Source: Olivibacter sp036959255
GTDB taxonomy: Bacteria; Bacteroidota; Bacteroidia; Sphingobacteriales; Sphingobacteriaceae
NCBI RefSeq assembly: GCF_036959255.1
Contig: NZ_JAWMTI010000002.1
Location: 434,001 to 498,000 of the forward strand
DNA length: 64,000 bases
Direction: 5' to 3'
Positions 34,419-45,100 of the stretch are shown piece by piece (the stretch's first letter is position 1; each line of letters begins with the position of its first letter). The notes under the pieces are model-generated. The model was not told the DNA's origin. It made no database searches and saw only the letters and a program-made list of their open reading frames with translations. Made by a program: the position numbers and the translations under genes.

Positions 34419-35618
34419 TTAATAACGCCGGTTACTGTTTTTCAATCGTAAAAGGGCTTCCAAATAATAATAATCAGCATAATTAATGGAAGCATCCACC
34501 TCGCTGTTATTGGGTTTGTGGCCGGTTACATGCTTGAGAAAAGCGGTATTTGCCTTTCCACTTTGATAGTTATCAGACAAAGAAGCGAGCATATCAACTG
34601 CCTTTCTATAATAATGAGCCGCTTTTTCCTCGTCATCTACCAAGCTGGAAAGTTCTAACAAGGCCGATGCCGCCACTGCCGCAGCAGAGGCATCTCGGGG
34701 TGCCTTTGGGATATTTGGATCATCAAAATCCCAGTAGGGAACCAAGTCATCAGGCAAACGATCGATATATACTTTAGTTACTTTTTCGGCAAAATCTAAA
34801 AATTCTTGTTTACCTGTTTCTCTGTAGCACATAGTATAACCATATATAGCCCATGCCTGCCCTCTCGACCACATCGAGCTGTCCGAATAACCCTGATGCG
34901 TTAGCCCCTTTATCTTCCCACCGGTTTTAGGATCATAAATTACGGCATGGTAAGCGGAATAATCCGAGCGAAAATGATTTTTCATGGTTTTTTCCGCATG
35001 ACTCACAGCAATATCATATAATTTCTTGTCTCCACCATTTTTGGAAGCCCAAAATAAGAGCTCCAGATTCATCATATTATCGATAATTGTATTATGCTTT
35101 GGCCATTCCATATGAGGAACAGCCCGTGGCCAAGACAAGATTGTACCGACATGCCCATTAAATAGTGTTGCCAAGGTATCTGCTGTTGCCAATATAATGT
35201 GCTTATAGCTTGTATCTTTTGTTAACCGATAACCATTACCGAAGCTATTAAATACTTGAAAGCCTAAATCGTGATCAAGAGCTGATTCTTTCGACAGCGG
35301 GGTCAGTTCACGAGAAAAACGATCTGCTGCAGCTTTTAGGGAATCATCGCCGCTCGCCTGATAAGCATACCACAAGATTCCCGCCCAAAAACCACTTGTC
35401 CAATCCTTGTAATTGATCAAGTTCCAGTTGCCTCTCGTATTGGTAATACTCCTTGGGATATTAGGTGTATCAATCGGCAGACTCTGCAATGTCTTCTTGA
35501 GCTGAACGACACAATACTCAATATCTTTATTTGGATCGTAAATCCTATCTTTCTGATGGCAAGCCAATAAAGTCAAACTGTAAAAAAAGAGACAGCAGCA
35601 TAAAATTCGTATCTTCAT
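34419..35618 (-). CDS. GH88 unsaturated glucuronyl/galacturonyl hydrolase
   Basis: A 399-residue lipoprotein (lipobox TLLACHQ, Cys20) of the GH88 (alpha/alpha)6 barrel family. It acts on delta-4,5-unsaturated uronic acids left by polysaccharide lyases, hydrating the double bond. The two catalytic Asp residues are D117 in DHDLGF and D180 in IIDNMMNLELLFW; their 63-residue spacing is close to D88/D149 of Bacillus UGL. WSRGQAWAIYGYT and PYWDFDDP are also typical. It is next to SusD and cooperates with the heparinase-type lyase of the same operon. Confidence 0.92.
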   Translation of the reverse strand: MKIRILCCCLFFYSLTLLACHQKDRIYDPNKDIEYCVVQLKKTLQSLPIDTPNIPRSITNTRGNWNLINYKDWTSGFWAGILWYAYQASGDDSLKAAADRFSRELTPLSKESALDHDLGFQVFNSFGNGYRLTKDTSYKHIILATADTLATLFNGHVGTILSWPRAVPHMEWPKHNTIIDNMMNLELLFWASKNGGDKKLYDIAVSHAEKTMKNHFRSDYSAYHAVIYDPKTGGKIKGLTHQGYSDSSMWSRGQAWAIYGYTMCYRETGKQEFLDFAEKVTKVYIDRLPDDLVPYWDFDDPNIPKAPRDASAAAVAASALLELSSLVDDEEKAAHYYRKAVDMLASLSDNYQSGKANTAFLKHVTGHKPNNSEVDASINYADYYYLEALLRLKNSNRRY

Positions 35619-35680
35619 AAAATTTAAAAAGTTGTTCTCCCTGGTTTGGAGGAAGAGGCTAATTGTTTACTTTTTTATCG

Positions 35681-37414
35681 TTACCACCCTGGGTTCTGTT
35701 TCAGGTTGGGGTTCAACTGAAGCTCTTGATTCGGGATGGGAAGCAAATAGTTCCGCTCATTCCATTGCCTTGCCGTTTCCAGCGTAAATACGCCATTTTG
35801 GATTCGATCAGAAATAGCAGGGTATTTCTTTTCCCAATCCGTACCAGCCCACGTAATTCCCTCCAATGGTTTCGGTAGCTCTATTTCCGCAATCTTCCAC
35901 CGTTTCAAATCGTCTATCCGAAAACCTTCCATAAACAATTCGACTGTACGTTCTCGTCTGAGTTCGGCTCGTAAATTCAGGCTATTAACGGAAACAAACG
36001 CATTGCTTAATTTGGGCATATTCTTATTTACTCTTTGTCTCACTAGGTTTAAACTTTTATCCAGGTCAGCATCTGATATCGCATCATTTCTTTCATAAAC
36101 TGCCTCAGCATAATTTAATAAGACTTCTGCATAGCGAATGACAGGATAATCGTATCCCTCTGCATTATCGTCTACCCTTCGCTCTGTCGCCCATTTCTGA
36201 TTGGCATAACCGGTTCCCATCGCGCCATTATGCCGGCCCCGGGAATTAACGCGATCGGCCGCATCACTTAACCAGTTAACCCTACTTGACGGAGCTTCAT
36301 TATCCCAATAATAGTCGCCATCAATCATCATCATATACCGCATACGATTATCTCGATTTGTATATTCAGATCGGGTGGTGCCATAGCCATTGAAACCAGA
36401 TCCAGTCCGATCTATAGGCAAGCCGTTGGCCATCAGAAACATATCAGCAAACTTCTTGGTGATCTGCAAACCTAAGTAGGTATGTGTCACATTGTATCGA
36501 ATTTGCCGGAGTTGCGAATCATAACGATTGGATAAGATATATTCCTTATTAGCGGTTTTGCTTAGATTAGCGGGATTCGACTGTTCATTCTCTAGTATAA
36601 ACAAATATTTTTGTGCAGAATCACCCAGGACTGTCGGTGCAAATAATTGGTAATACCCCGATTCGATTACTGCATTACTGTTCGTAATAGCTAGGTCAAG
36701 TAAGCTATTATATCGAGTAGCATCTCCATTCCTGAATTTTTGCCAAGACCCCTCATATAATGCCACTCTACCTAGAAAGGCTTGTGCAGCACCTTTGCTT
36801 ACGCGACCCTTTTGGTTGCTTGTTATTTCATTTTCATAGGGTAACGAAAGAATGGCCTCTTCCAGATCACGAATAATAAAATCAACCACTTCCGCTCGGG
36901 TGTTCTGTGTCCCCTGAAGCTCCGGAGCCTCAATCGTTAACGGCTTATCAAATAATTGTACTTCACCGTACATCTGTAGGAGGTCAAAATACACGTAAGC
37001 CCTAAAGAACTTAGCCTCTGCCACATAGCTTGCAATTTCGTCCGGATGCACATAACTTGCCGCTTTATCCAAAAAATAATTGATGGCACGTATACGTTTG
37101 AATGCATCTGAATAATTATTATCACTATTTGTATTGGTATTGGTACCATTACTATAAGGATTTCGATCATTTGCGGCAATCAGATCACCCCTGATTTCCG
37201 CATGCGGTGCGTCTACCACACCAATCTGATTAAACGTACGCAAATACGTATAAAATTCGTTTGCTGCCAGCTCATACTGATCAGCCGTTTTCCAGTAATC
37301 CGCATCCGAGATTTCGTTGATCGGTTTAAGATCAAGCATTTTATTACATCCCGAGAAAGCAAGTCCCGCTATGAATAAGGAGAAACATGCAATATTTTTA
37401 TATAGGGTATTCAT
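35681..37414 (-). CDS. SusD/RagB-family surface glycan-binding lipoprotein
   Basis: A 577-residue lipoprotein (GLAFSGCNK, Cys23) partnering the SusC encoded upstream. SusD features: DYWKTADQYELAANEFY, a TPR region (AEAKFFRAYVYFDLLQMYG), LRRERTVELFMEGFRIDDLKRWK, and the C-terminus ending in LKQNPGW. It begins 20 bases after SusC and is followed after 62 bases by GH88. Normal length, no anomaly. Confidence 0.95.
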   Translation of the reverse strand: MNTLYKNIACFSLFIAGLAFSGCNKMLDLKPINEISDADYWKTADQYELAANEFYTYLRTFNQIGVVDAPHAEIRGDLIAANDRNPYSNGTNTNTNSDNNYSDAFKRIRAINYFLDKAASYVHPDEIASYVAEAKFFRAYVYFDLLQMYGEVQLFDKPLTIEAPELQGTQNTRAEVVDFIIRDLEEAILSLPYENEITSNQKGRVSKGAAQAFLGRVALYEGSWQKFRNGDATRYNSLLDLAITNSNAVIESGYYQLFAPTVLGDSAQKYLFILENEQSNPANLSKTANKEYILSNRYDSQLRQIRYNVTHTYLGLQITKKFADMFLMANGLPIDRTGSGFNGYGTTRSEYTNRDNRMRYMMMIDGDYYWDNEAPSSRVNWLSDAADRVNSRGRHNGAMGTGYANQKWATERRVDDNAEGYDYPVIRYAEVLLNYAEAVYERNDAISDADLDKSLNLVRQRVNKNMPKLSNAFVSVNSLNLRAELRRERTVELFMEGFRIDDLKRWKIAEIELPKPLEGITWAGTDWEKKYPAISDRIQNGVFTLETARQWNERNYLLPIPNQELQLNPNLKQNPGW

Positions 37415-37434
37415 GATATCGTTGATATTTAGAT

Positions 37435-40400
37435 TTACAAGGTTAGATTAATTCCGAAGGTGTAGAAACGATAAAACGGGAAACGTTGGCTAACCGTATG
37501 AACGTTGTTGTTATCACTGTCTCCCTCTGTATTAACCGTTCGCGGAGCCTCGGGATCCCAGCCATCACGTATTTTACTAATTTCCCAAAGATCATTTCCT
37601 GAAAAATAAACGCGTAGACGTTCAACTCCTATTCTATTTGTTAACGTTTGTGGTATTGTATAACCAAATACCAGATTTTTCAACCGAAGGTATGCTCCAT
37701 TCTCGCGTACAAAATCGGACGGAAAATAGTTGTAATTATTAATGTTCCCGGTAGTTGATATACGCGGATACGTTGCATCGGTCCGTTCAGGTGTCCACCA
37801 TTTGTTATAAAAAGCCTCATTCTGTGCCTGATACACCACCGCTCCAGGAATACGCCAGTTGCCGGTTCTGAGAATAGTTCTTTTTCCAACTCCCTGAAAA
37901 ATGAAACTCAGGTCAAAACCTTTCCAGTCGATCCCTCCATTAATGGCAAAAGAATAACGGGGATCGTCCGTGCCCAGAAATACAGCATCTTCAGGAAAGG
38001 TAATTTTACCGTCACCGTTTACGTCTTTAAACATATTATCTCCCAACTGTAAGCCGTTATTTCTACCTGTACCTTGTGGGAGTACATTTGAACCGTTCTT
38101 ATAAGCTGCAATATAGGTGTCTAATTGATCTTGTGTCTGGATACGGCCATTGTATACCAAACCAAAATAGGAATTGATCGGATAACCTTCAACAGCTGTA
38201 TTAAAGCCCTGATTACTTGACTGGATAAGCGTTTGCCCCCCAAAATTGACAAGTGTATTCTTTGCATCAGCGATATTACCTCCGATACGATAATTCACAT
38301 TTCCGATCTTGTCGCGCCAGTTTAGGCTGAGCTCCCATCCTGTTGTTTTCAGTTCACCGTTATTTCCCTGAGGGGCTGTAGCTCCAAGAACAGCAGGAAA
38401 GGTACGTGCCAAGAGCATATTTTTATTTCGCTTAATAAAATAGTCAGCGCTCCCTACCAATCGGTTATTGGCAAATGCAAAATCGAGTCCTACGTTAGTT
38501 GTTTGCAGCTCCTCCCAAGTCCGATCAAAGGCTACCAGGTTTTGTGGTGATACGCGAACTACCGGGCTGTTTCCAATAATAGGAAAACCACCAGAAGCAG
38601 GCCCCGTTGAATAATCTAATCGTAAATATTCATAATAATCGTACAAACCAATGCCACTTTGATTACCTACCGTACCCCAAGACGCCCGAAGCTTCAAGTC
38701 GCTTAAAAAACGGACATCTTTTAGAAAGTCCTCTTCCTTCAACCGCCATCCCCCAGATATACCTCCGAATATTTTCCATCGATCTTGTGCCCTAAATCGG
38801 GAAGAACCATCGTATCGACCATTAACTTCCAATAAATAACGTCCTTTATAACTGTAATTTAATCGACCAAAGTAGCCTGCCAGCGCATTATGCCCTTGTG
38901 TTTCTGCAACGGATTTTGTAGTAGGATCACCAAAACTATTACTCAAAGAAGGCGGAACACCATCGAGTACATCCAGTGTTCTTCCCAAAAAGCGGTTGAA
39001 GTCATTCCGCTCGTACTGTGCACCCGCCATCATTTTAAAATCATGATTGGTATCAAACACTCTTTGGTATTGCAAATAGATATTTCCAGTATAATAATTT
39101 TCCCGGCGTGCACCCCGTTGATAAAAATTTTGATTCGCCCCAGTTGATGTCAAATAAATGGGAGGAGCCGTTTCGAAGTAATCATAATAACCTACCAAGT
39201 TTTCCTGCACGCGGTTATCGCGATTGTAGAAATAATAACCCACCGCAGCATTGGCGCTCAGATGCGCATTCAACTGATACGACAAATTGAAATTGGTGTT
39301 GATTCGTGTATGAAATTCTTTATTTGCCCCACCATATTCACCAATGTTATTAACTGCCACATTACCAATACCTGATCCCCAGATATAAGGTTTTCCGTTA
39401 ATGGTACTTGTAGGCATACCTGGTTGAATTCCATTGTTCAACAAGCCTCCCAAACCGCTAGGTTGTACAATATCATTCCGCTCCAATGAGATGTTACTTT
39501 GCAGCTTAAATTTATCCGTAATCTGATAATCATGGGATAAACGTAGGTTATAACGTTTATTACTGTTATCTCCATATTGCAATAAGCTCCCGTCATTTAA
39601 ATATCCCAGAGAAATACGGTACCCTGTTTTCTCTCCTTTGCCACTGATACTCAATTGATGTTCCTGGCTGCTCGCGTTTCCCCACAATACATCTTGCATG
39701 GTACCGTCAAAGAACATAAAGTCGCGAACGTCTGTGAAACCAGTGAAACCTTGATCTAAATACTGTTGCCTTGTTAGGTAGTTTAACCCATTTTGCTTTG
39801 CATAAATAGATGCCCGAGCCAAATTGATCCACAAATCTTCAGCACCAAATCCATCCGATAAACGTGCCTCCTCAATCATTGGTCCCCAGCCATTTACATC
39901 TACCAGATGCGGCAGCAAACCCACACGTTTCATTGATAGAGACCCATTATAGTTGATAGTCGCTTTTCCATCAATTGCGCGCTTTGTGGTAATCAAAACA
40001 ACACCTCCCGCCGCACGTGCACCATAAATAGAGGCGGCAGCCGCATCTTTCAAAAAAGAAATATTATCAATATCATTTGGATTGAGGGAATTCAATGCAT
40101 TTACACCGGGTACAGGCACACCATCAATAATAACGAGCGCTTCTGTACCGTTAACCGAGGTCGCACCCCGCATTTGAAAATTCCAGCTTTCGCGGCCAGG
40201 TTGCGCTGAACTACGTGTAACGGTCACTCCTGCCACCTGTCCTTGCAGTGCAGCCAAGGGATTTGCGATCGGACCACGATCTTGAAAAGTTTCTTTACTT
40301 ACTGTTCCTACTGCCCCCGTTAACGAAGTTCTACGTTGGGTTCCATATCCTACTACCACCACTTCGTCCAAAGCCTGTTCATCAGCCTGAAGCTTAATCG

Positions 40401-40692
40401 TTAATCGCTCTCCTGTAGTGGCAGTCACCTCAGTGGAAACGTAACCCGTATACGAAATCTGTAGTGTCGAGCCAAGGCTGGCTCGCAAAACGAAGCTCCC
40501 CGTCGCATCCGTGGCCGTACCTTGAGAGGTGCCTTTTATTTTTATGGATACTCCGGGAAGGGGTTCTTGCGTAACAGCATCTACTACTCTTCCCGTCAGT
40601 GTACTTTGTGCATGCGAGACCAAATAGGCCACGGTTAATAAGAGCAAACTCAGGATTACACTCTTTTTCCAAAAATCAGTTAAATAATTCAT
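37435..40692 (-). CDS. SusC/RagA-family TonB-dependent outer-membrane receptor
   Basis: A 1085-residue outer-membrane importer, first gene of the main PUL operon. The signal peptide is cut before QSTLTG; then come a carboxypeptidase-regulatory-like domain (about 30-110, LTGRVVDAVTQEPLPGVSI), a TonB box/plug opening VVVGYGTQRRTSLTGAVGTV, and a 22-stranded-type barrel. Unlike the SusC at the left end it has no STN domain, so regulation should be by the adjoining AraC, HTCC or LacI proteins rather than by sigma/anti-sigma. The C-terminus ends in GINLTL, as usual for barrel closure. Confidence 0.95.
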   Translation of the reverse strand: MNYLTDFWKKSVILSLLLLTVAYLVSHAQSTLTGRVVDAVTQEPLPGVSIKIKGTSQGTATDATGSFVLRASLGSTLQISYTGYVSTEVTATTGERLTIKLQADEQALDEVVVVGYGTQRRTSLTGAVGTVSKETFQDRGPIANPLAALQGQVAGVTVTRSSAQPGRESWNFQMRGATSVNGTEALVIIDGVPVPGVNALNSLNPNDIDNISFLKDAAAASIYGARAAGGVVLITTKRAIDGKATINYNGSLSMKRVGLLPHLVDVNGWGPMIEEARLSDGFGAEDLWINLARASIYAKQNGLNYLTRQQYLDQGFTGFTDVRDFMFFDGTMQDVLWGNASSQEHQLSISGKGEKTGYRISLGYLNDGSLLQYGDNSNKRYNLRLSHDYQITDKFKLQSNISLERNDIVQPSGLGGLLNNGIQPGMPTSTINGKPYIWGSGIGNVAVNNIGEYGGANKEFHTRINTNFNLSYQLNAHLSANAAVGYYFYNRDNRVQENLVGYYDYFETAPPIYLTSTGANQNFYQRGARRENYYTGNIYLQYQRVFDTNHDFKMMAGAQYERNDFNRFLGRTLDVLDGVPPSLSNSFGDPTTKSVAETQGHNALAGYFGRLNYSYKGRYLLEVNGRYDGSSRFRAQDRWKIFGGISGGWRLKEEDFLKDVRFLSDLKLRASWGTVGNQSGIGLYDYYEYLRLDYSTGPASGGFPIIGNSPVVRVSPQNLVAFDRTWEELQTTNVGLDFAFANNRLVGSADYFIKRNKNMLLARTFPAVLGATAPQGNNGELKTTGWELSLNWRDKIGNVNYRIGGNIADAKNTLVNFGGQTLIQSSNQGFNTAVEGYPINSYFGLVYNGRIQTQDQLDTYIAAYKNGSNVLPQGTGRNNGLQLGDNMFKDVNGDGKITFPEDAVFLGTDDPRYSFAINGGIDWKGFDLSFIFQGVGKRTILRTGNWRIPGAVVYQAQNEAFYNKWWTPERTDATYPRISTTGNINNYNYFPSDFVRENGAYLRLKNLVFGYTIPQTLTNRIGVERLRVYFSGNDLWEISKIRDGWDPEAPRTVNTEGDSDNNNVHTVSQRFPFYRFYTFGINLTL

Positions 40693-40762
40693 TTGTTCTT
40701 GTTATTGGTTAGATTGTGTCACCGACAGCTATTTATTGCCGGTGCATAAATTTATTGCTTCG

Positions 40763-40770
40763 CAAAACTA
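40763..40770 (-). promoter_or_regulatory. Candidate promoter box for the main PUL operon
   Basis: TAGTTTTG on the minus strand fits the Bacteroidota -7 consensus TAnnTTTG and lies 70 bases before the SusC start. No well-spaced TTTG was found at -33, so an activator may be needed. Confidence 0.3.
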
Positions 40771-40956
40771 GGTATCCTAAATCGGTTCAGGAATTCAGCA
40801 AGCGACTTTACAGTCAGTGTATCTTGCACATAAAAAACATCAAAACACTAATAAACAGCAATTTACATCAAAATAAACCTAAAATATATGTTAATTATCC
40901 ATAGCAGTTGGCTAAATACATGTGATTATTTGTTGGACATTATTCCATTCAGGGAC

Positions 40957-41829
40957 TCACACAAGATTTTCACCATGTTGCGCCAAGTAAGCCTTCGGCG
41001 TTTTTCCGGTGTTTGCTTTAAATGCCTCATGGAATGAAGTATAGTTTTTAAACCCGCAGCTATAACATATCTGTTTAACCGATAATTTGTTATCGAGCAT
41101 CAATCGGCAGGCGTAACCAATACGCACGTCCTGCAAAAAACGACCAAAAGTTTTTCCAGTTGCCGATTTAAAATACCTGCAGAATGAATTGGCTGACAAA
41201 TCGGCTACACTAGCCACTTCATCCAAACTGAGCGCGTTTCTGAAGTTCTGCAGGATATAGTTGTAAACCGTGTTAATTCTGTTGCCCTCTATCCGTATAG
41301 CAATTGGCCGAAATCCCGCCGAGGTTAGTGTCTTCAATTTATTGCCATTTGCCATGGCTTGCAAGCAATTTAAAAGCAATACGATTCGCTTAAATCCCTC
41401 TTCCTGATCAATCTTCTCTATTGTATTTGAAATCATCGTTGCTCCATCTCCTCGTAATAAAATCCCCCTGTTGGCCTTTATAAAAAGTGCCTTTACTGCC
41501 TTAGCCTCCGGCAATTCTAACCAGGTTTGGCCTATAAAGTCCTGTTTAAAATGTAATACGGTCGAATAGGCAGTGCCATTGGATACCATCTCATCATCGT
41601 GGTTATAACGCCAATAGTGCGGCAAATTAGGACCTATGAAAACTATGTCACCTGGTAGAAATGAGGTGGTCGAATCACCGATATATTGCATACCTGTACC
41701 TTTATGGATACATATGATTTCCATTTCTTCATGGCAATGCCATTTATTATGATTATTTGGTTTCATGTCCTTTCGTATAGTAAAAGAGGCAGATGCCATT
41801 GTTGGAATCATAATCCGCTGTGCTATCAT
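40957..41829 (-). CDS. AraC-family regulator with cupin sensor domain
   Basis: A 290-residue regulator with an N-terminal cupin (WHCHEEMEIICIHKGTGMQYIG, PGDIVFIGPNLPHYW) for sugar sensing and a C-terminal double HTH (LSLDEVASVADLSANSFCRYFK and VKQICYSCGFKNYTSFHEAF). It is upstream of SusC on the same strand, 264 bases away, and divergent from the hybrid sensor gene. It probably activates the main PUL. Its ligand is unknown. Confidence 0.92.
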   Translation of the reverse strand: MIAQRIMIPTMASASFTIRKDMKPNNHNKWHCHEEMEIICIHKGTGMQYIGDSTTSFLPGDIVFIGPNLPHYWRYNHDDEMVSNGTAYSTVLHFKQDFIGQTWLELPEAKAVKALFIKANRGILLRGDGATMISNTIEKIDQEEGFKRIVLLLNCLQAMANGNKLKTLTSAGFRPIAIRIEGNRINTVYNYILQNFRNALSLDEVASVADLSANSFCRYFKSATGKTFGRFLQDVRIGYACRLMLDNKLSVKQICYSCGFKNYTSFHEAFKANTGKTPKAYLAQHGENLV

Positions 41830-41883
41830 GATCAGTAAGATTTATTTTACAATTATTGGTTAGCAACTATTTGATTGTTTGCT

Positions 41884-41925
41884 GGTACAAAAATGACCAA
41901 TTAGGCAGGTATTTAGGGGTACAAA
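41884..41925. promoter_or_regulatory. Direct repeat in AraC/HTCC divergent region, candidate operator
   Basis: Two copies of GGTACAAA (41884-41891 and 41918-41925) lie 34 bases apart, about three helical turns, in the region between the divergent AraC and hybrid-sensor genes. AraC-type activators bind direct repeats with such spacing. Short repeats in AT-rich DNA can arise by chance. Confidence 0.3.
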
Positions 41926-42123
41926 TCCGTAAAGATGGGGTATATTTTCGACTTAAAAAGGCTTTTTCCGCTGTCCTATATCGGTTTAAGCAAAAATTCA
42001 CCACTGTGTCTATCCTTCAGGATAATCACCTTTTCAATTCAAAATTTATAAATGAATAAAAAATTTTACATTTACGGCGCCGAGTGACATCACGGCCAAT
42101 GATAAACACGTTTAACCAGCCTA

Positions 42124-45100
42124 ATGAAAAAACTATTTATCACATTAATATATTTGTGTTATACCGTTTCGCTTCATGCGCAGGAAACAAGCAATATTAG
42201 TTACCTGGATATTGAACGAGGGTTATCGAACAACCAGGTAAGAGGTATCGTTCAGGATCACCATGGCTTTATGTGGTTTGCCACTAAGGATGGTCTTAAT
42301 CGGTACAATGGTTATACATTCGATGTCTTCAGAAAGAAAGCAGGTGATTCACAGTCACTTGTACATGATATTTTAACTGCTGTTACTACCGGAAACAATC
42401 AAGTGTGGGCAGCCACCCGTCAAGGTGCAAGTGTTTATAACGATACGACAGGCGCTTTCCAAACTATAAAATATCTACCTTATGGTAGTAAACAGCGACA
42501 ACCTCTTCATGAAGTTATCCGTAGTATCAGAGGAGATAACCAGGGCAATATTTTCATTGCTTCCGAAGGTCTAGGTTTATTATACACTAGTAAGGGGAGT
42601 GATACAGCATTGCAAATTCCCTTAGTAATTGCTAACAAAAGAACGCTTTCTTATGGTGTGCCTTGCTTTACCGTTACTCCGACAGGCGATGTGTGGGTAT
42701 TTGTACAAACGATAGGTTTATGCAAACTGCGCTACGATTCCATGACACTCGAACTTGTTAACGACAATACCAAATTGGCCGTTAGTATGGAATCTGATAG
42801 TATGCATATATACATCGGGGGTTATCAAGGCCTGTTGAAATTCAATTTAAGCGATAAAAAGATGGAAAGTGTTCCAATTAACCCTTCTCATCGTGGGGTG
42901 CTTACCATCAATACACTTACTTGGCGGTTGCCAACTGAGTTGTGGATAGGAACAGCAGAAGCTGGTCTATTTACCTATAGCACAAAAGAGCGGGAAGCTA
43001 ATACCTTTCTATTACCAAACAAAAAAAACTTGGCTGATTATGGTTATATATATGCACTCTACAAGGATCAGGATAATAGAATGTGGATAGGTACTTCTAT
43101 AAGTGGTTTGTTAATCATCGATCCCAATAAGAAAAAATTTCAAACCATTGCTCCTACTACACAGACGGTAAATAATAAGTCCGGACGTTTTGCTATTTCA
43201 GCTTTTAAGGAAGACAAACAGCACAACCTTTATGTAGGAACTGAAAATGCCGGTCTTTATGTTTGGCGAGCAGACCGAGGCTTCTATCGTCATTTTCAGC
43301 ATGAAGAGAATAGCCCCGGTTCGTTATCCAGTAATTCCATTACAGCCATCTTACAAGATCACCAAAATGGTACTTGGATCGCTACCTTCAATGCCGGCAT
43401 TAACAAATATGACCCAACATCCAACAGCTTTGAACGCTATCGCTGTATTAATCCGGTGAGTGGCACAGAAAATAAGGTTATCCGACATCTGTATCAGGAT
43501 AAAAACCGCCAACTCTGGGCTACTGCCTTGCGCCAAGGCACCCTTATAGGTGGTCTTTATCGTTTTGATTATCAATCCGACAAATTCACCTTATTCGACG
43601 ACCGATTAAGCGACTTTTTTGCGATCACTGAGGATCGATCGGGCAAGCTTTGGGGTGGTAATTTAACGCAATTAGTCGAGATCGACACCATCCACAAAAA
43701 ACATCGTTTTTTTCCGATAAATTACACGGTCACCAGTATTTATGAAGATCGATCGGGTCATTTCTGGATTGGTACCGAAGGAGGTGGCCTCTTTCAGTTT
43801 GACAGAGAAAAATTCGCTGTTGTAAAGCATTATACCACTGAAAACGGGTTGTGCAACAATGCAGTTATATCTATATTAGAAGATCGTGATGGCTTCTTAT
43901 GGATGAGCACTTATAATGGACTCATGAAGTTTGATTCCAAAAACGAAAAATTTCTGTATTACTACCAGAGCGATGGCTTGCAGGGTAACCAGTTCCAACT
44001 ATGTGCTGCCACCGAATTATCATCGGGTGCCTTTGTTTTTGGTGGTATAAAAGGTTTCAATTTATTTTTTCCTACCGAGATAACCCTTTCCACAACAAGG
44101 CCCCCGCTCTATTTCACCAATGTAAATATTGATGGCCAGGCACTTCCCTTCGGGAAAAAAGAGCTAGTACTCCCCTATAAAAAAGCTGCCCTGACCTTTC
44201 AGTTTGCTGCGCTGGAGTACTCGGCTCCTGATAAGATTAAATATGCTTATTTTATGGAGGGATGGGATAAGCATTGGAACGAAGCGGGCAACAACCGCAC
44301 CATTAATTATAACCGAATGGACGAAGGGTCTTATACCCTACGTATAAGGAGTACAAATAGTGAGGGTACCTGGATGCGAGGTGATACGCAACTTCGTATA
44401 ACTATTCTTCCGCCATGGTATCGTACGTGGTGGGCTTATTTAGGCTATGGGTTCATTATCCTTGCACTCTTTTTTAGTTATGTACGGTATCGAACTACAC
44501 AAACACGTCTACAATATGAAGTGAAGGTTTCAAGGCTCGATGCCTTACGTAAAAAAGCAGAATATGATGCTGAAGTCGTTCGTCATGAAAAAGACTTAAT
44601 TGCGTTTGAGCAAGAACGCTTGATCAACGAAAAAGAAAAAGAGCTGTATGAAAAGAGGATTTCCTTTTTCACAAACATATCGCATGAATTTCGTACACCA
44701 CTTACGCTGATCATTAATCCGGTTAAAGAGCTATTAAATAAAATAACGACAAGCGATACCCGAGAAGAGCTTCACGTCATTTATCGCTGCGCTCGTCGTA
44801 TGCTGAGCCTAGTGGACCAATTGTTACTCTTTGGAAAGGTTGAGAGCGGCCACGACGAGCTCCATATCAGCAGATTTAATTTCCATGATCTGTGCAAAGA
44901 AGTTTATTCTTATTTTATACAGCAGGCACAGACAAAAAATATTACTTACACTTTTATTTGTCCTATCATTGATTTACAGCTGACAGGTGATCGTGAGAAG
45001 CTCGAAATCGTGCTTTTCAATCTTGTTTCCAATGCCTTGAAATATACACCGGAAAACGGAAATGTACTATTAAAGGTGATCGATGATACTTCGATGATAA